Positions 1 through 9,577 of a DNA stretch of 57,487 nucleotides are shown here, in pieces. The notes below the pieces were generated by a model. That model was not told where the DNA came from and made no database searches. It saw only the letters and a list, made by a program, of their open reading frames with translations. The translations under genes were made by a program, and so were the position numbers. Location of the stretch: the NCBI RefSeq assembly GCF_001894865.1, contig NZ_BCXA01000048.1, forward strand, positions 1-57,487, in the 5' to 3' direction. The stretch is from Rhodococcus maanshanensis NBRC 100610. Lineage in GTDB: Bacteria > Actinomycetota > Actinomycetes > Mycobacteriales > Mycobacteriaceae. Position 1 is the first letter of the stretch. Each line of letters starts with the position of its first letter.

Positions 1-1185
1 TCAGCGGCCTCGGTGCGCGGCCGCCAGCCTGCCGACCGCCTCGCCGAGGGTGGCCTCGTCGTTGGTGGTGAAGCACAACCGGGCGGTTCCCCGATGGTCA
101 CCGCCGACGGCGAAGGCCGATCCGGGCACGAACGCGACGCCGTGGTCGAGTGCGGCCGCCAGGAGCAGCCCGGTGTCGGTGCCGTCGCGGAACTCGAGCC
201 AGCAGAACATGCCGCCGCCGATCTCGGTTGCGGACACGGCGTCGCCGAACGCGCCGGCGACCGCCGCGGCGAGGGCCCCGGCACGGGCGCCGTAGACGCC
301 GCGGATCCGCTCCAGGTGCCCGGCCAGCCACGGCTCGTCGGCCAGCATGGTCGCCGCAATCTGCTGGGTGAGCGTTGATCCGCACAGGTCCGCGCCCTGC
401 TTGACCAACTCGACGGCCTCGCAGACGGCGCGGGGGCCTCGCAGCCACCCGACCCGCAGCGCGGGCGCCAGGATCTTCGACGCGCTCGAGAGCCGGATGA
501 CCAGGTCCGAGTGGTCCGCGACCGGGGCGGGCGGCGCGGCATCGAACCAGATCTCGCCGTACGGGTCGTCCTCGATCACCCAGAACCCGTACGCCTCGGC
601 GAGCGCCGCGAGATGGCGCCTGCGCGCGACGGACATCGTCGCGCTGCCGGGGTTGTGGAAGTTGCTCACCGTGTGCACCAGCGTTGGCCGTTCGCCCGCG
701 GTGAGGAGCTCCTCCAGGTGGTCGGTGCGCATCCCGTCCGCGTCGAGCGGCACCGTCAGGATCCTCGCCTCGGCGAGGCGGAACACCTGGAGGGCACCGG
801 TGTAGGCGGGTTCCTCGACGACGACCGTGGCGCCGGGATCGAGCAGCACCTGGGCGAGCAGGCTCAGTGCCTGCTGGGACCCATGCGTCACCACCACCTC
901 ACGCGGGTCCACCGCGCGCGACCCGGCCGCGGATTCCCGCGCGGCGATCACCTCACGCAGGCCGAACCAGCCAGCGGTCTCGGTGTACTGGACCGCGTCC
1001 GGACGCGCGAGCACCGCCTCGCTCGCCTCCCGGATCCGCGTCCGCGGGATGAGCTCGGGGTCGGGCAACCCACCGGCGAGGCTGACGATCTCGGGACGGG
1101 CGGTGATGGTGAGCAGGTCCCGGATCGCGGAGCTGCGCAGCCCGCCGATGCGGCGCGCGAATGACGGGTGTGGGGACAGGGACAC
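1..1185 (-). CDS. PLP-dependent class I/II aminotransferase
   Basis: A fold-type I aminotransferase of 394 aa, expected to move an amino group between an amino acid and a 2-oxo acid in the cytoplasm with pyridoxal phosphate. The N-terminal part carries SLAGGLPDPELIP (about residues 35-47), as in MocR-domain and LysN-type 2-aminoadipate aminotransferases. VIEDDPYGEIW (about 203-213) holds the Asp and Tyr that contact PLP, and SSASKILAPALRVGW contains the Schiff-base lysine K237. I chose the GTG at 1185 because GGAGG lies about 5 bases upstream and the protein then begins with SLSPHPSFARR. A longer open frame runs to 1296 but has no supporting ribosome site. There is no attached GntR DNA-binding domain. 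The substrate cannot be read from sequence. The gene lies downstream of lpdA on the same strand with an inverted repeat in the gap. Confidence 0.85.
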   Translation of the reverse strand: MSLSPHPSFARRIGGLRSSAIRDLLTITARPEIVSLAGGLPDPELIPRTRIREASEAVLARPDAVQYTETAGWFGLREVIAARESAAGSRAVDPREVVVTHGSQQALSLLAQVLLDPGATVVVEEPAYTGALQVFRLAEARILTVPLDADGMRTDHLEELLTAGERPTLVHTVSNFHNPGSATMSVARRRHLAALAEAYGFWVIEDDPYGEIWFDAAPPAPVADHSDLVIRLSSASKILAPALRVGWLRGPRAVCEAVELVKQGADLCGSTLTQQIAATMLADEPWLAGHLERIRGVYGARAGALAAAVAGAFGDAVSATEIGGGMFCWLEFRDGTDTGLLLAAALDHGVAFVPGSAFAVGGDHRGTARLCFTTNDEATLGEAVGRLAAAHRGR

Positions 1186-1315
1186 GAGACCTCCCGGGGC
1201 AGACGGGGAATGGACGAGGCAAAAAACACCTGGTCGTCCCGGGTCTGCGGGGCGGGAGGCGCCGAAGCGGGGGCCGATGGTCGCGGCCGGCACCATCGAC
1301 TATCACACAGGCGGG

Positions 1316-1349
1316 CCCACGATATGAACCCTGCGTTTCATATCGTGGG
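1316..1349. repeat. 13-bp perfect inverted repeat upstream of the aminotransferase gene
   Basis: CCCACGATATGAA (1316-1328) is the exact reverse complement of TTCATATCGTGGG (1337-1349), with an 8-base spacer. It lies between the 3' end of lpdA and the start of the aminotransferase gene. The AT-rich stem centre and the absence of a T-run make a simple terminator less likely. A regulator operator, IclR- or GntR-like in appearance, is the alternative. The function is inferred only. Confidence 0.6.
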
Positions 1350-1359
1350 ACCGGCAGCG

Positions 1360-2763
1360 TCAGTCGAGGTCGTCGTGGCGCATCAGCTGGCGGGCGGCCT
1401 CGGTGATGGACCCGGTCAGCGACGGGTACACCGAGAAGGTCTGCGCCAGATCGTTCACCGACAGGTTGTTCTGCACCGCGATGGCGATCGGCAGGATCAG
1501 CTCCGACGCGGTCGGGGCGACCACGACCCCGCCGATCACCACGCCGGTGGCCGGGCGGCAGAAGATCTTCACGAAACCGCGGCGCAGGCCCGACATCTTG
1601 GCCCGCGGATTGGTGTTGAGCGGGAGCATCACGGTGCGAGCAGGCACCTCGCCGTCGTCGATCGCGGCCTGGCTGACGCCGACGGTGGCGATCTCGGGAC
1701 GGGTGAACACCGCGGAGGCGACGGTCTTGAGCTTGATGGGGCTCACGCCCTCGCCGAGGGCGTGGTACATCGCGATCCGGCCCTGCATCGCCGCGACGGA
1801 GGCCAGCGGCAGCAGGCCGGTGCAGTCGCCCGCCGCGTAGATCCCCGACACCGACGTGCGCGAGACCCGGTCCACCCGCAGGTAACCGCCCTGGTCGAGC
1901 TCGATGCCGACCCGCTCGAGACCGAGACCGTTGGTGTTGGGGATCGAACCGACCGTCATCAGGGCGTGGCTGCCGGTCACCACCCGGCCGTCGGCCAGCG
2001 TCACCGCGATGCCGTCCTCGGTGCGCTCGACGGAGTCGGCGCGGGCGTGCTTGACCAGGGTCACACCGCGCTCGGACAGCGCTTCCTCGAGGACGAGGGC
2101 CGCGTCCGCGTCCTCGTGCGGCAGCACCCGGTCGCGACTGGAGACCATCGTCACCTTGACGCCCATCTCGGTGTAGGCGGAGACGAACTCGGCGCCGGTG
2201 ACGCCCGAACCGACCACAACCAGGTGCTCGGGCAGCGAATCGAGGTCGTAGAGCTGACGCCAGTTCAGGATGCGCTCGCCGTCCGGCTTGGCGGACGGCA
2301 GGATGCGGGGGCTCGCGCCGGTGGCGATCAGCACCACGTCGGCGTCGAGCACCCGCTCGCCTCCGCCGTGCAGGGTCGCCTTGACCTGGTGCGCCGCCAT
2401 GCCGAGCTCCTGGTCGATCAGCTCCCCGCGCCCGACGAGCAGCTCGACGCCGACGGTCTGGAGCCGGTCCCTGATGTCCGAGGACTGCGCCTGCGCGAGG
2501 CTCTTGACCCGGGAGTGGATCTGCGGCAACGAGATGGTGGCCTGGGACGGCTCGAGGCTGATGCCCAGGTCGGCGGCCCTGCGCATGTCCGTGCGCACGC
2601 CGGTCGAGGCGATGAACGTCTTCGACGGCACACAGTCCCACAACACGCACGCACCGCCGACCCCGTCGCAATCGATCAGCGAAACCGTCGCGCCGTGCTG
2701 GGCGGCGACGAGCGCCGCCTCATACCCGGCCGGTCCGCCGCCGATGATCACGATCCGGGTCAT
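1360..2763 (-). CDS. lpdA: LpdA-type NAD(P)H quinone/disulfide oxidoreductase
   Basis: A 467-aa FAD-dependent pyridine-nucleotide disulfide oxidoreductase, probable orthologue of M. tuberculosis LpdA (Rv3303c), a quinone reductase rather than a true lipoamide dehydrogenase. Residues 1-15 hold the FAD-binding GGGPAG motif. GGACVLWDCVPSK (about 36-48) provides a C-X4-C pair in the position of the redox disulfide. VVVGSGVTGAEF is the second Rossmann fold for NAD(P)H. The C-terminal YPSLTGSITEAA region lacks the His-Glu pair (HPT..E) of lipoamide dehydrogenases, because Tyr replaces His. This argues against dihydrolipoyl dehydrogenase activity. GGAGG sits just before the ATG. It is divergent from the gamma-glutamylcyclotransferase gene. 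Confidence 0.88.
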   Translation of the reverse strand: MTRIVIIGGGPAGYEAALVAAQHGATVSLIDCDGVGGACVLWDCVPSKTFIASTGVRTDMRRAADLGISLEPSQATISLPQIHSRVKSLAQAQSSDIRDRLQTVGVELLVGRGELIDQELGMAAHQVKATLHGGGERVLDADVVLIATGASPRILPSAKPDGERILNWRQLYDLDSLPEHLVVVGSGVTGAEFVSAYTEMGVKVTMVSSRDRVLPHEDADAALVLEEALSERGVTLVKHARADSVERTEDGIAVTLADGRVVTGSHALMTVGSIPNTNGLGLERVGIELDQGGYLRVDRVSRTSVSGIYAAGDCTGLLPLASVAAMQGRIAMYHALGEGVSPIKLKTVASAVFTRPEIATVGVSQAAIDDGEVPARTVMLPLNTNPRAKMSGLRRGFVKIFCRPATGVVIGGVVVAPTASELILPIAIAVQNNLSVNDLAQTFSVYPSLTGSITEAARQLMRHDDLD

Positions 2764-2914
2764 TCATCCTCCAGTTGTTCGGGAGCTGTTACGCAGTTGT
2801 CGGTGCATTCCACGCTATTGCACCGGCCCACTCCGACGCACGTCGACACCGGTTCCCTGCGGCGAACGTGTTCCGTTTTGCTGTGTGCGGTTCTGCAGTC
2901 GCCCCGCCACGGTT

Positions 2915-2920
2915 TAGGCT
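2915..2920 (+). promoter_or_regulatory. -10 box (TAGGCT) placed for a leaderless mRNA
   Basis: TAGGCT fits the actinobacterial TANNNT -10 pattern and is followed by six bases and then the GTG at 2927. No Shine-Dalgarno sequence is present. Transcription would begin at or next to the start codon, giving leaderless translation. This is inferred from spacing. Confidence 0.5.
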
Positions 2921-2926
2921 TTCGCC

Positions 2927-3400
2927 GTGCCGATCTACGCCGCTTACGGGTCCAACATGCATCCGGAGCAGATGCTCAAGCGCTGCCCGCACTCGCCGAT
3001 GGCGGGAACGGGCTGGCTGCACGGTTGGCGATTGACCTTCAGCGGCGGCGACATCGGCTGGGAAGGCGCGTTGGCCACCGTCGTCGAGGACCCCGACTCC
3101 AGCGTCTTCGTGGTGCTCTACGACGTCCCCGACGAGGACGAGGTGAGCCTGGACCGCTGGGAGGGCTCCGAGCTCGGCATCCACCGCAAGATCCGGCTCC
3201 GCGTCGACACCGACGGCGAACCGGTGCTGGCGTGGCTCTATGTCCTCGACGCCTACGAGGGCGGGCTGCCCTCCGCGCGCTACCTCGGCGTGATGGCCGA
3301 GGCCGCCGAGATCGCGGGAGCGCCCGCCGAGTACGTCCGCGACCTGCGGACCCGCAACAGCCGCAACGTTGGCCCTGGGACCCCCGGCTACCCCAGCTAG
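2927..3400 (+). CDS. Gamma-glutamylcyclotransferase family protein
   Basis: A small 157-aa protein with the gamma-glutamylcyclotransferase (GGCT/AIG2) fold. It begins IYAAYGSNMHPEQM, the substrate-binding loop of this family. An acidic central stretch and W-E-G in DRWEGSELGIHRK (about 72-84) sit where the family's catalytic glutamate is found. Such enzymes release 5-oxoproline from gamma-glutamyl compounds; the substrate here is unknown. The start is GTG without a ribosome site, preceded by a TANNNT box. The last bases form CTAG, in which this gene's TAG and the TAG of the convergent amidohydrolase overlap by four bases. Confidence 0.8.
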   Translation: MPIYAAYGSNMHPEQMLKRCPHSPMAGTGWLHGWRLTFSGGDIGWEGALATVVEDPDSSVFVVLYDVPDEDEVSLDRWEGSELGIHRKIRLRVDTDGEPVLAWLYVLDAYEGGLPSARYLGVMAEAAEIAGAPAEYVRDLRTRNSRNVGPGTPGYPS

Positions 3401-4560
3401 AGAACGCCTGCCGCGGCCAGCGGCAGGTTGGCCATCACCCGGACCCCGACCCCGAGCGCCCGCTCGTCCAGGTCGAAGGTCGGCTGATGGATGTCGAGCT
3501 GCGGCCCGACTCCCGACCACACCCCGAGGCGGGCCATGGCGCCGGGAACCTCCTCGAGGTACCACGAGAAGTCCTCGCCGCCGCCGGACTGCGGGGTGTC
3601 CGATCTCGCGTCCGGTCCGAGCATGGCGATCGCGCTCTCGAACATCCGGGTGGAGTCCTCGTCGTTCACCACCGGCGGCACGCCGCGCCGGTAGTTGAGC
3701 TGGTAGCGCACGCCCGTCGGCGCGAGCAGACCGTCCACGATCTCGTGGACCATCGGTTCGAGCAGCGCCCAGGTGTCGTGGTCGCCGGTCCGGACGGTGC
3801 CGACCAGCCTGCCGGACTGAGGGATCGCGTTCGGCGCCTGCCCCGCGGTGACCGCGCCCCACACCATCACCGTGCTGGTGCGCGGATCGATCCGCCTGCT
3901 CAGCATGCCCGGCAGTCCGGTGATGACCGTGCCGAGGGCGTACACCAGGTCGGTGGTCAGGTGCGGTCGGGACGTGTGCCCTCCGGGGGAATCGAGGATC
4001 AGTTCGACGGTGTCCGCCGCGGAGGTGATCGCACCGAGCCGGACGCCGACCCGGCCCGCCTCCAGCCGTGGGTCACAGTGCAGCGCAAAGATTCTCGACA
4101 CATCCTTGAGCGCTCCGGCGGCCACCGCATCCAGCGCGCCGCCCGGCATCACCTCCTCGGCGGGCTGGAAGATCAACCGCACCCCGACCGGTAGGTCCGG
4201 CGCCTGGGCGAGCGCAAGGCCCGCGCCGAGCAGGATGGTGGTGTGTGCGTCGTGGCCGCACGCGTGGGAGACCCCGGTGACCGTGGACGCGTATGGCGCT
4301 CCGGTTGCCTCCTGCAGCGGGAGCGCGTCCATGTCGGCCCGAAGCGCGACCCGCGGACCGTCCGGGCCGATGTCACAGGTCAAACCGGTTCCGCCGGGCA
4401 GGATCTCGGGTGCCAGCCCGGCCGCGATCAGCCGGGTCGCGACGAACTCGGTGGTGGCGTACTCGTGCCGGGCCAGCTCCGGGTGCGCATGGATGTGCCG
4501 CCGCCACGACGAGAGGTCGGCGGCGTGGTCGGCGACCCAGCGGTCGATCCACTCGGTCAT
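3397..4560 (-). CDS. amiA: M20-family amidohydrolase (AmiA type)
   Basis: A 387-aa metal-dependent amidohydrolase of peptidase family M20D, related to hippurate and N-acyl amino acid hydrolases and matching M. tuberculosis AmiA1 in context. Metal-binding features are in order: HIHAHPELARHEY near residue 23, HACGHDAHTT near 95-104, IFQPAEEVMPGG near 130, and GGGEDFSWYLEEVPG near the C-terminus. A dimerization lid lies in the middle. The ATG at 4560 overlaps the stop of the upstream amiB gene as ATGA, which indicates translational coupling. The 3' end overlaps the convergent cyclotransferase gene by 4 bases. The physiological substrate is unknown. Confidence 0.85.
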   Translation of the reverse strand: MTEWIDRWVADHAADLSSWRRHIHAHPELARHEYATTEFVATRLIAAGLAPEILPGGTGLTCDIGPDGPRVALRADMDALPLQEATGAPYASTVTGVSHACGHDAHTTILLGAGLALAQAPDLPVGVRLIFQPAEEVMPGGALDAVAAGALKDVSRIFALHCDPRLEAGRVGVRLGAITSAADTVELILDSPGGHTSRPHLTTDLVYALGTVITGLPGMLSRRIDPRTSTVMVWGAVTAGQAPNAIPQSGRLVGTVRTGDHDTWALLEPMVHEIVDGLLAPTGVRYQLNYRRGVPPVVNDEDSTRMFESAIAMLGPDARSDTPQSGGGEDFSWYLEEVPGAMARLGVWSGVGPQLDIHQPTFDLDERALGVGVRVMANLPLAAAGVL

Positions 4561-5732
4561 CGACTGCCCACCCCTCGTCGGTGTGCGCCCTCGAGCAGAC
4601 GCGCGCGCTGTTCGGGGTCGGTCGCCGCGCGGATCGCGGTGCCCGCCAGCGCCACCGCGCCGTCGGTGACCGCACGATCCGCGGACTCGGTCACGCACGC
4701 AGCGGCGAACGCCGGTTGATGGGTGGCCGCGCCGCCCGACTCGATCCCGATCACGGGGTGGATCCCCGGCAACACGTGCGTGACGTTGCCCATATCTGTG
4801 CTGCCCAAGGGACGCGATCCTTCCAATGCCGGGGCCAATGGACTGCGCCCCATCTCCACGATCAGTTCACGATAGGACCGGACCAGCCACGGATCGGGCC
4901 GCAACTCGGTGTAGTTCGGTGAGACGGTACGAATCTCGTGTGTGCACCCGGCCGCCAGCGCACCGGCCTCGAAGCAGGCCAGCGCCCGGTCCGTCAGGTC
5001 GGTGAGCGATTCCGAGGTCTGCGCCCTGAGGTAGTAGTGCATCTCGGTCCTGGCAGGCACGATGTTCGGCGCGATCCCACCGTCGCTGACGATCCCGTGC
5101 ATCTGCTGACCGGCGGACAGGTGCTGACGGAGCAGTCCGAGGCCCACCTGCGCGATGGTGGCCGCGTCGGCCGCATTGCGCCCGAGCTGCGGCGCGGCCG
5201 AGGCGTGCGCCTCGCGGCCGCTGAAGACAACGGCCAGATCGGCCATCGCGAGCGAGGCGACGCCCGCGATGTCCTCCGGGCCGGGGTGCACCATCATCGC
5301 CGCGCCGAGGCCGTCGAAGACACCGCGCTCGAGCATCAGCACCTTGCCGCCGCCGCTCTCCTCGGCAGGGGTGCCGAGCACCCGGACGGTGATACCGAGG
5401 CGATCCGCGAGCGGCGCGAGCGCGAGGCCCGCGCCGACCGCGGATGCCGCGATGATGTTGTGCCCGCAGGCATGTCCGATCTCCGGCAGCGCGTCGTACT
5501 CCGCGAGGATCCCGATGACCAGGTCGCCGCTGCCGTAGCTCGCGGAGAATGCCGTCGGCAGCTCGGCCACCGGCGACTCGACGTCAAAACCGCTCTGTGC
5601 GAGCAGTTCCGCGACCTTTGCGGCGCTGCGATGCTCCTCGAAAGCGAGCTCCGGCTCCGCGTGGATCGAATGCGACAGCGCGACGAGGTCGGACGCCGCT
5701 GCCGCGACCGTACCGACCACTTCCGAGTTCAC
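4557..5732 (-). CDS. amiB: M20-family amidohydrolase (AmiB type)
   Basis: A 391-aa second M20 amidohydrolase of the ACY1L2/AbgB-like group and the paralogous partner of AmiA in this operon. Metal-site motifs are [13 protein letters not shown] near residue 22, [12 protein letters not shown] near 91, and [11 protein letters not shown] near 120. [14 protein letters not shown] belongs to the dimerization domain, and [17 protein letters not shown] near 315 provides the late metal and substrate ligands. It probably cleaves N-acyl or aminoacyl amides in the cytoplasm. The ATG is at 5732 and the stop overlaps amiA by 4 bases. The order amiB-amiA, followed by punA/pmmB, mirrors the mycobacterial locus. 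Confidence 0.84.
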   Translation of the reverse strand: MNSEVVGTVAAAASDLVALSHSIHAEPELAFEEHRSAAKVAELLAQSGFDVESPVAELPTAFSASYGSGDLVIGILAEYDALPEIGHACGHNIIAASAVGAGLALAPLADRLGITVRVLGTPAEESGGGKVLMLERGVFDGLGAAMMVHPGPEDIAGVASLAMADLAVVFSGREAHASAAPQLGRNAADAATIAQVGLGLLRQHLSAGQQMHGIVSDGGIAPNIVPARTEMHYYLRAQTSESLTDLTDRALACFEAGALAAGCTHEIRTVSPNYTELRPDPWLVRSYRELIVEMGRSPLAPALEGSRPLGSTDMGNVTHVLPGIHPVIGIESGGAATHQPAFAAACVTESADRAVTDGAVALAGTAIRAATDPEQRARLLEGAHRRGVGSR

Positions 5733-5784
5733 GGCTCCAGTATCTCATCCGTGTCGGGCGTCACCCGCCGCTCCGGCCCGAGGG

Positions 5785-6483
5785 CTACCCGAAGCTGAGG
5801 TTCGACGGATCCGTCGGCACGGCGAACGCCTCGAGGACCGGCCGGTGGATACCGGACTTGATCCCGGCGAGGTTCGGCCCGTGCAGCGCCGTCGCCGCCG
5901 CCGCCCGCGCCACCGCGGCGGCCAGCACGCCGTCGCCATCCGCCGTCTGGTTCACGATCCCGGCCGCGAGCGCGTCCGGTCCGCCGTACCGCCGGCTGGT
6001 CGTCATCGCCTCGACCGCGGTCTGGCGCGGCAGGGCGGTCGTCATCAGCGCGTTCATGCCGATGGTGAACGGCATGTTCAGTGCCGCCTCCGGCAGGCTG
6101 TAGAAGCCCCGGTCCGCGCGCATCACCCGCAGGTCCTGCGAGGTGGCGAGCATGGCGCCTGCCCCGAACGCGTGGCCCTGCACGGCCGCGACCGTGACCA
6201 TCGGGAAGGTCAGCAGCCGGGTGAACACGGTGTGCACCTGGTCCAGGTACCAGTGCGACTTGTCGAGGTTGCCGAACAGCCAATCGGTGTCGAGACCGTT
6301 GCTGTAGTACTTGCCGGTGGCGTAGGTGACCAGGGCAGCGGGACCCTCGTGGGCCTCGACCTCGTCCAGCTTCGCGTGGATCGCGGTGATCCAGTCCGGA
6401 TGGAAGCGGTTCTCGCTGTCCGTCTGACCCTCGTCACCGAGGTACAGGATGAATACGTCGCCGTCGCGCTCAAGAAATGGCAT
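5785..6483 (-). CDS. Enoyl-CoA hydratase/isomerase family protein
   Basis: A 232-aa crotonase-fold protein. It contains [13 protein letters not shown] (about 58-70) and [22 protein letters not shown] (starting near 99), the segments that build the CoA oxyanion hole. [15 protein letters not shown] follows. The classic hydratase glutamates are not both obvious, so an enoyl-CoA isomerase of the delta3-delta2 type is as likely as a hydratase. I took the ATG at 6483 because a TATTGT box lies 6 bases upstream, giving a leaderless start. The open frame extends far past this point without support. It is divergent from punA. Confidence 0.78.
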   Translation of the reverse strand: MPFLERDGDVFILYLGDEGQTDSENRFHPDWITAIHAKLDEVEAHEGPAALVTYATGKYYSNGLDTDWLFGNLDKSHWYLDQVHTVFTRLLTFPMVTVAAVQGHAFGAGAMLATSQDLRVMRADRGFYSLPEAALNMPFTIGMNALMTTALPRQTAVEAMTTSRRYGGPDALAAGIVNQTADGDGVLAAAVARAAAATALHGPNLAGIKSGIHRPVLEAFAVPTDPSNLSFG

Positions 6484-6489
6484 ATGGGC

Positions 6490-6495
6490 ACAATA
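6490..6495 (-). promoter_or_regulatory. -10 box (TATTGT) for a leaderless enoyl-CoA hydratase-like mRNA
   Basis: On the minus strand TATTGT fits TANNNT and is followed by GCCCAT and then the ATG at 6483, with no Shine-Dalgarno sequence. The spacing suits leaderless initiation. Inferred. Confidence 0.45.
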
Positions 6496-6501
6496 GCGGC
6501 C

Positions 6502-7314
6502 ATGGACGATTCCGATCTGGCCGCCGACCCGTTCGGCACCGCGGCGCGGGCCGCGAGTGAGCTCGCCGAACGCACCGGTGTGCCCGCCCACGACGTGGCG
6601 GTGGTGCTCGGCTCCGGGTGGCAGGCCGCGGCGGACGCGTTCGGTGCCCCGTCCGCCACGGTGCCGATGGCGGACCTGCCCGGCTTCGCCGCACCGTCCG
6701 CCTCCGGGCACGCCGGGCAGGTGCGCTCGGTGCGCGTCGGCGACACCAGGGTGCTGTTGCTGCTCGGTCGCACCCACGCCTACGAGGGGCACGACCTGAG
6801 CCGGGTGGTGCACCCGGTCCGGACCGCCTGCGCCGCGGGCGCGGGAACCGTGATCCTGACCAACGCGGCCGGCGGGATCCGGGAGGGCATGAGCGTCGGC
6901 ACCCCGGTCCTGATCTCCGACCATCTGAACCTGACGGCCAGGTCCCCGCTGGTGGGCGCCGAGTTCGTGAACATGGTGGACGCGTACTCCCCCGACCTGC
7001 GCGCGCTCGCCCGGCGGATCGACCCGACCCTGACCGAAGGCGTGTACGCGGGGCTGCCGGGACCGCACTACGAGACGCCTGCCGAGATCCGGATGCTGCG
7101 GGTGCTCGGCGCCGACCTGGTCGGGATGTCGACCGTGCACGAGGCGATCGCCGTCAGGGCGATCGGCGCACGGGTACTGGGGCTGTCGCTGGTGACCAAC
7201 CTGGCCGCAGGCATCACCGGCGAACCCCTCGACCACTCCGAGGTCCTCGCGGCCGGCTCCGCGTCGGCCGCCCGGATCGGCGAACTGCTCCGCGACCTGG
7301 TCGCCCGGCTGTGA
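6502..7314 (+). CDS. punA: Purine nucleoside phosphorylase
   Basis: A 270-aa trimeric-type purine nucleoside phosphorylase that splits purine nucleosides with phosphate to base and (deoxy)ribose 1-phosphate. Phosphate-binding VVLGSGW lies near residue 34, [11 protein letters not shown] near 91, and TNAAGG near 121. [13 protein letters not shown] near 189 holds the substrate Tyr and Glu, and [10 protein letters not shown] and VTNLAAG (Asn in the purine site) follow. An ATG 18 bases upstream is also possible, but the chosen start gives the usual length. The stop overlaps the GTG of pmmB (GTGA), so pentose 1-phosphate release and phosphomutase are translationally coupled. Confidence 0.92.
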   Translation: MDDSDLAADPFGTAARAASELAERTGVPAHDVAVVLGSGWQAAADAFGAPSATVPMADLPGFAAPSASGHAGQVRSVRVGDTRVLLLLGRTHAYEGHDLSRVVHPVRTACAAGAGTVILTNAAGGIREGMSVGTPVLISDHLNLTARSPLVGAEFVNMVDAYSPDLRALARRIDPTLTEGVYAGLPGPHYETPAEIRMLRVLGADLVGMSTVHEAIAVRAIGARVLGLSLVTNLAAGITGEPLDHSEVLAAGSASAARIGELLRDLVARL

Positions 7315-8846
7315 CGGACGAGACGGTGCCGGGCCGGACGACGCCGGACGAGAACGTGACGCCGCTTACCTTCGGCACCGCCGGGCTGCGCGGGCCGCTG
7401 GGGCCGGGGCCCGGTGGGATGAACGTCGACACCGTCGTCCGGACCACCGCCGGGCTGGCGTCCTGGTTGCAGGCCCGCTGCCTCGGCGGGTCCACCGTGG
7501 TGGTCGGCCGTGACGCGCGGCACGGTTCGCGGGAGTTCGCCGACGCGACCGCAGAGGTGCTCGCGGCCGCCGGGTTCGACGTGGTGGTGCTGCCCCGACC
7601 GTTGCCGACGCCGGTGCTCGCGTTCGCCGTCCGCAGGCTCCGTGCCGCCGCGGGAGTCCAGATCACCGCCTCGCACAATCCCGCAACCGACAACGGCTAC
7701 AAGGTGTACACGGACGGTGGGGCACAGCTCATCGCGCCGGCCGACCGGGAGATCGAACACGCCATCGCGGCGGTCGGGCCCGCCAACGCGGTCCCCCGGG
7801 CCCCAGCCACGCCGACCGACGAGGCGCTGCTCACCGAGTACCTGGCGCGGGTGGCCGCACTCCCGCGAGGGAGCAACCGGGACCTGCGCATCGCGCTGAC
7901 GCCGCTGCACGGCGTCGGCGGGGACACCGCGATCGCGGCGCTGACCGCGGCGGGCTTCACCGATCTGCACACCGTGACGAGCCAATTCGATCCGGACCCC
8001 GACTTCCCCACCGTCCGGTTCCCCAATCCCGAGGAGGACGGCGCCACCGACGCCCTGCTCGAGCTCGCCGAGAGCGTCGGTGCCGACCTCGCGATCGCAC
8101 TCGACCCGGACGCGGACCGGTGTGCGGTCGGCGTCCCCGGCCCCGACGGGTGGCGGATGCTGCGCGGCGACGAGACCGGCGTCCTGCTCGGCGACCACGT
8201 GCTGTCCACCGCCGGACCCGATCCGCTCGTGGCGACCACGATCGTGTCCTCGCAGCTGCTCGCGAAGGTCGCGGCGGCCAGGGGCGCTCGGTTCGCCGAG
8301 ACCCTCACCGGCTTCAAGTGGCTGGTCCGGGCGGGCGCCGGCCTCGTCTATGCCTACGAGGAGGCGCTCGGGCATTGCGTGGACCCGGAGGTCGTCCGCG
8401 ACAAGGACGGGATCTCCGCGGCCGTGCTGATGGCCGATCTGGCGGCCGGGCTCAAGGCGCGGGGCCGGTCCGTGCTGGACGTCCTCGACGACTACGCGGT
8501 CGAGTTCGGGGTGCACGCGGGCGACCAGGTGTCGCGGCGGGTCGGACACCAGGGTGAGCTCGCGGACCTGATGGCCCGACTGCGCGCCGCGCTGCCCCGG
8601 TCCCTTGCCGGCGACGATGTCACCGCAGAGGACCTGCTGGCCCGTCGTGGCGCGCTGCGCACCGACGCGGTCGTGCTTCGCGGCGAACGCACCCGAATGG
8701 TGGTGCGGCCCTCCGGAACCGAGCCCAAGCTCAAGTGTTACCTCGAGGTCGTGGTGGACGTCGAGGACCGATCCGACCTGGACCGGGCGCGGGCGGAGGC
8801 GGCGACCCGACTGCGGGACCTACGCGACTACGCGCGCGAGCTGTGA
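7311..8846 (+). CDS. pmmB: Phosphomannomutase/phosphoglucomutase-type phosphohexomutase
   Basis: A 511-aa alpha-D-phosphohexomutase of the four-domain family. Domain 1 starts with [11 protein letters not shown] and contains the phosphoserine loop [16 protein letters not shown] (about 117-132). Domain 2 has the metal loop [11 protein letters not shown] near 265. Domain 3 has the sugar-specificity loop [11 protein letters not shown], and domain 4 the phosphate-binding [15 protein letters not shown] near the C-terminus. Placement directly after punA suggests it may interconvert pentose 1- and 5-phosphates in nucleoside salvage as well as hexose phosphates. GTG start within the punA stop. Confidence 0.9.
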   Translation: MTDETVPGRTTPDENVTPLTFGTAGLRGPLGPGPGGMNVDTVVRTTAGLASWLQARCLGGSTVVVGRDARHGSREFADATAEVLAAAGFDVVVLPRPLPTPVLAFAVRRLRAAAGVQITASHNPATDNGYKVYTDGGAQLIAPADREIEHAIAAVGPANAVPRAPATPTDEALLTEYLARVAALPRGSNRDLRIALTPLHGVGGDTAIAALTAAGFTDLHTVTSQFDPDPDFPTVRFPNPEEDGATDALLELAESVGADLAIALDPDADRCAVGVPGPDGWRMLRGDETGVLLGDHVLSTAGPDPLVATTIVSSQLLAKVAAARGARFAETLTGFKWLVRAGAGLVYAYEEALGHCVDPEVVRDKDGISAAVLMADLAAGLKARGRSVLDVLDDYAVEFGVHAGDQVSRRVGHQGELADLMARLRAALPRSLAGDDVTAEDLLARRGALRTDAVVLRGERTRMVVRPSGTEPKLKCYLEVVVDVEDRSDLDRARAEAATRLRDLRDYAREL

Positions 8847-8849
8847 CGC

Positions 8850-9479
8850 TCAGATCCAGCGCGGGCCGAACTGCCGGTCCCCCGCATCACCGAGGCCGGG
8901 GACGATGTAGGCGTCGTCGTTGAGTCCCTCGTCGATGCTCGCGGTGACCAACCGGACCGGGAATCCCGAGTCCTTCAGTGCGGTGACGCCCTCCGGGGCC
9001 GCGACCACGCACACCGCGGTGATGTCGACAGCTCCCCTGTCGACGAGGAGTTCGATGGTGCTCACCATCGAACCACCGGTGGCGAGCATCGGGTCGAGCA
9101 CGTACACCGGGATCCCGGACAGGTCGTCGGGCAACGATTCGAGGTACGGGACCGGCTGATGGGTCTGCTCGTCGCGAGCCATGCCGACGAAGCCGACCTG
9201 CGACTGCGGGATCAGCGAACTCGCCTGCTCGACCATGCCGAGCCCGGCACGCAGCACCGGCACCAGCAACGGCGGCGTTGCCAGCCGGACCCCGCGGGCG
9301 CGCGCGACCGGGGTCTGCACCTCGAACACCTCGATCTCGGCGTCGCGGATGGCCTCGTAGATGAGCATCTGGGTCAGCTCGCGCAACGCAGACCGGAAGG
9401 TCGGGTTGTCGGTCGCCGCGTCGCGCATCGTGGTCAACAGCGAGGCGGCGAGCGGGTGATCGACCACATGGGTGTCCAT
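8850..9479 (-). CDS. upp: Uracil phosphoribosyltransferase
   Basis: A 209-aa enzyme of pyrimidine salvage, making UMP from uracil and [17 protein letters not shown] near residue 79 is the substrate-proximal loop. [14 protein letters not shown] near 127 is the PRPP-binding motif, with Met in place of the more common D-P-M-L-A-T-G variants only in order. [18 protein letters not shown] near the C-terminus is the uracil-binding flexible loop. Full length for the family. The ATG at 9479 has no Shine-Dalgarno but has a TATTCT box 7 bases upstream. The gene is convergent with pmmB. Confidence 0.94.
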   Translation of the reverse strand: MDTHVVDHPLAASLLTTMRDAATDNPTFRSALRELTQMLIYEAIRDAEIEVFEVQTPVARARGVRLATPPLLVPVLRAGLGMVEQASSLIPQSQVGFVGMARDEQTHQPVPYLESLPDDLSGIPVYVLDPMLATGGSMVSTIELLVDRGAVDITAVCVVAAPEGVTALKDSGFPVRLVTASIDEGLNDDAYIVPGLGDAGDRQFGPRWI

Positions 9480-9486
9480 GGCGAAA

Positions 9487-9492
9487 AGAATA
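9487..9492 (-). promoter_or_regulatory. -10 box (TATTCT) for leaderless upp mRNA
   Basis: The minus-strand TATTCT hexamer fits TANNNT; seven bases follow before the ATG of upp. No ribosome-binding sequence is present. Leaderless start is inferred from the spacing. Confidence 0.5.
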
Positions 9493-9577
9493 TGCGGGGA
9501 ATTCGTGTCGATGGAACCGGAGCGGCGTCGGCGGCGTCCAACCTTGTGACGCACAGTTCTGACCCCGGGGGAACGAC

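Noticed and set aside
1168-4194. A 1008-codon open frame on the plus strand across lpdA and neighbours
   Set aside because: It runs antisense or out of frame through three well-supported genes and has Arg/Gly/His-biased composition without motifs.
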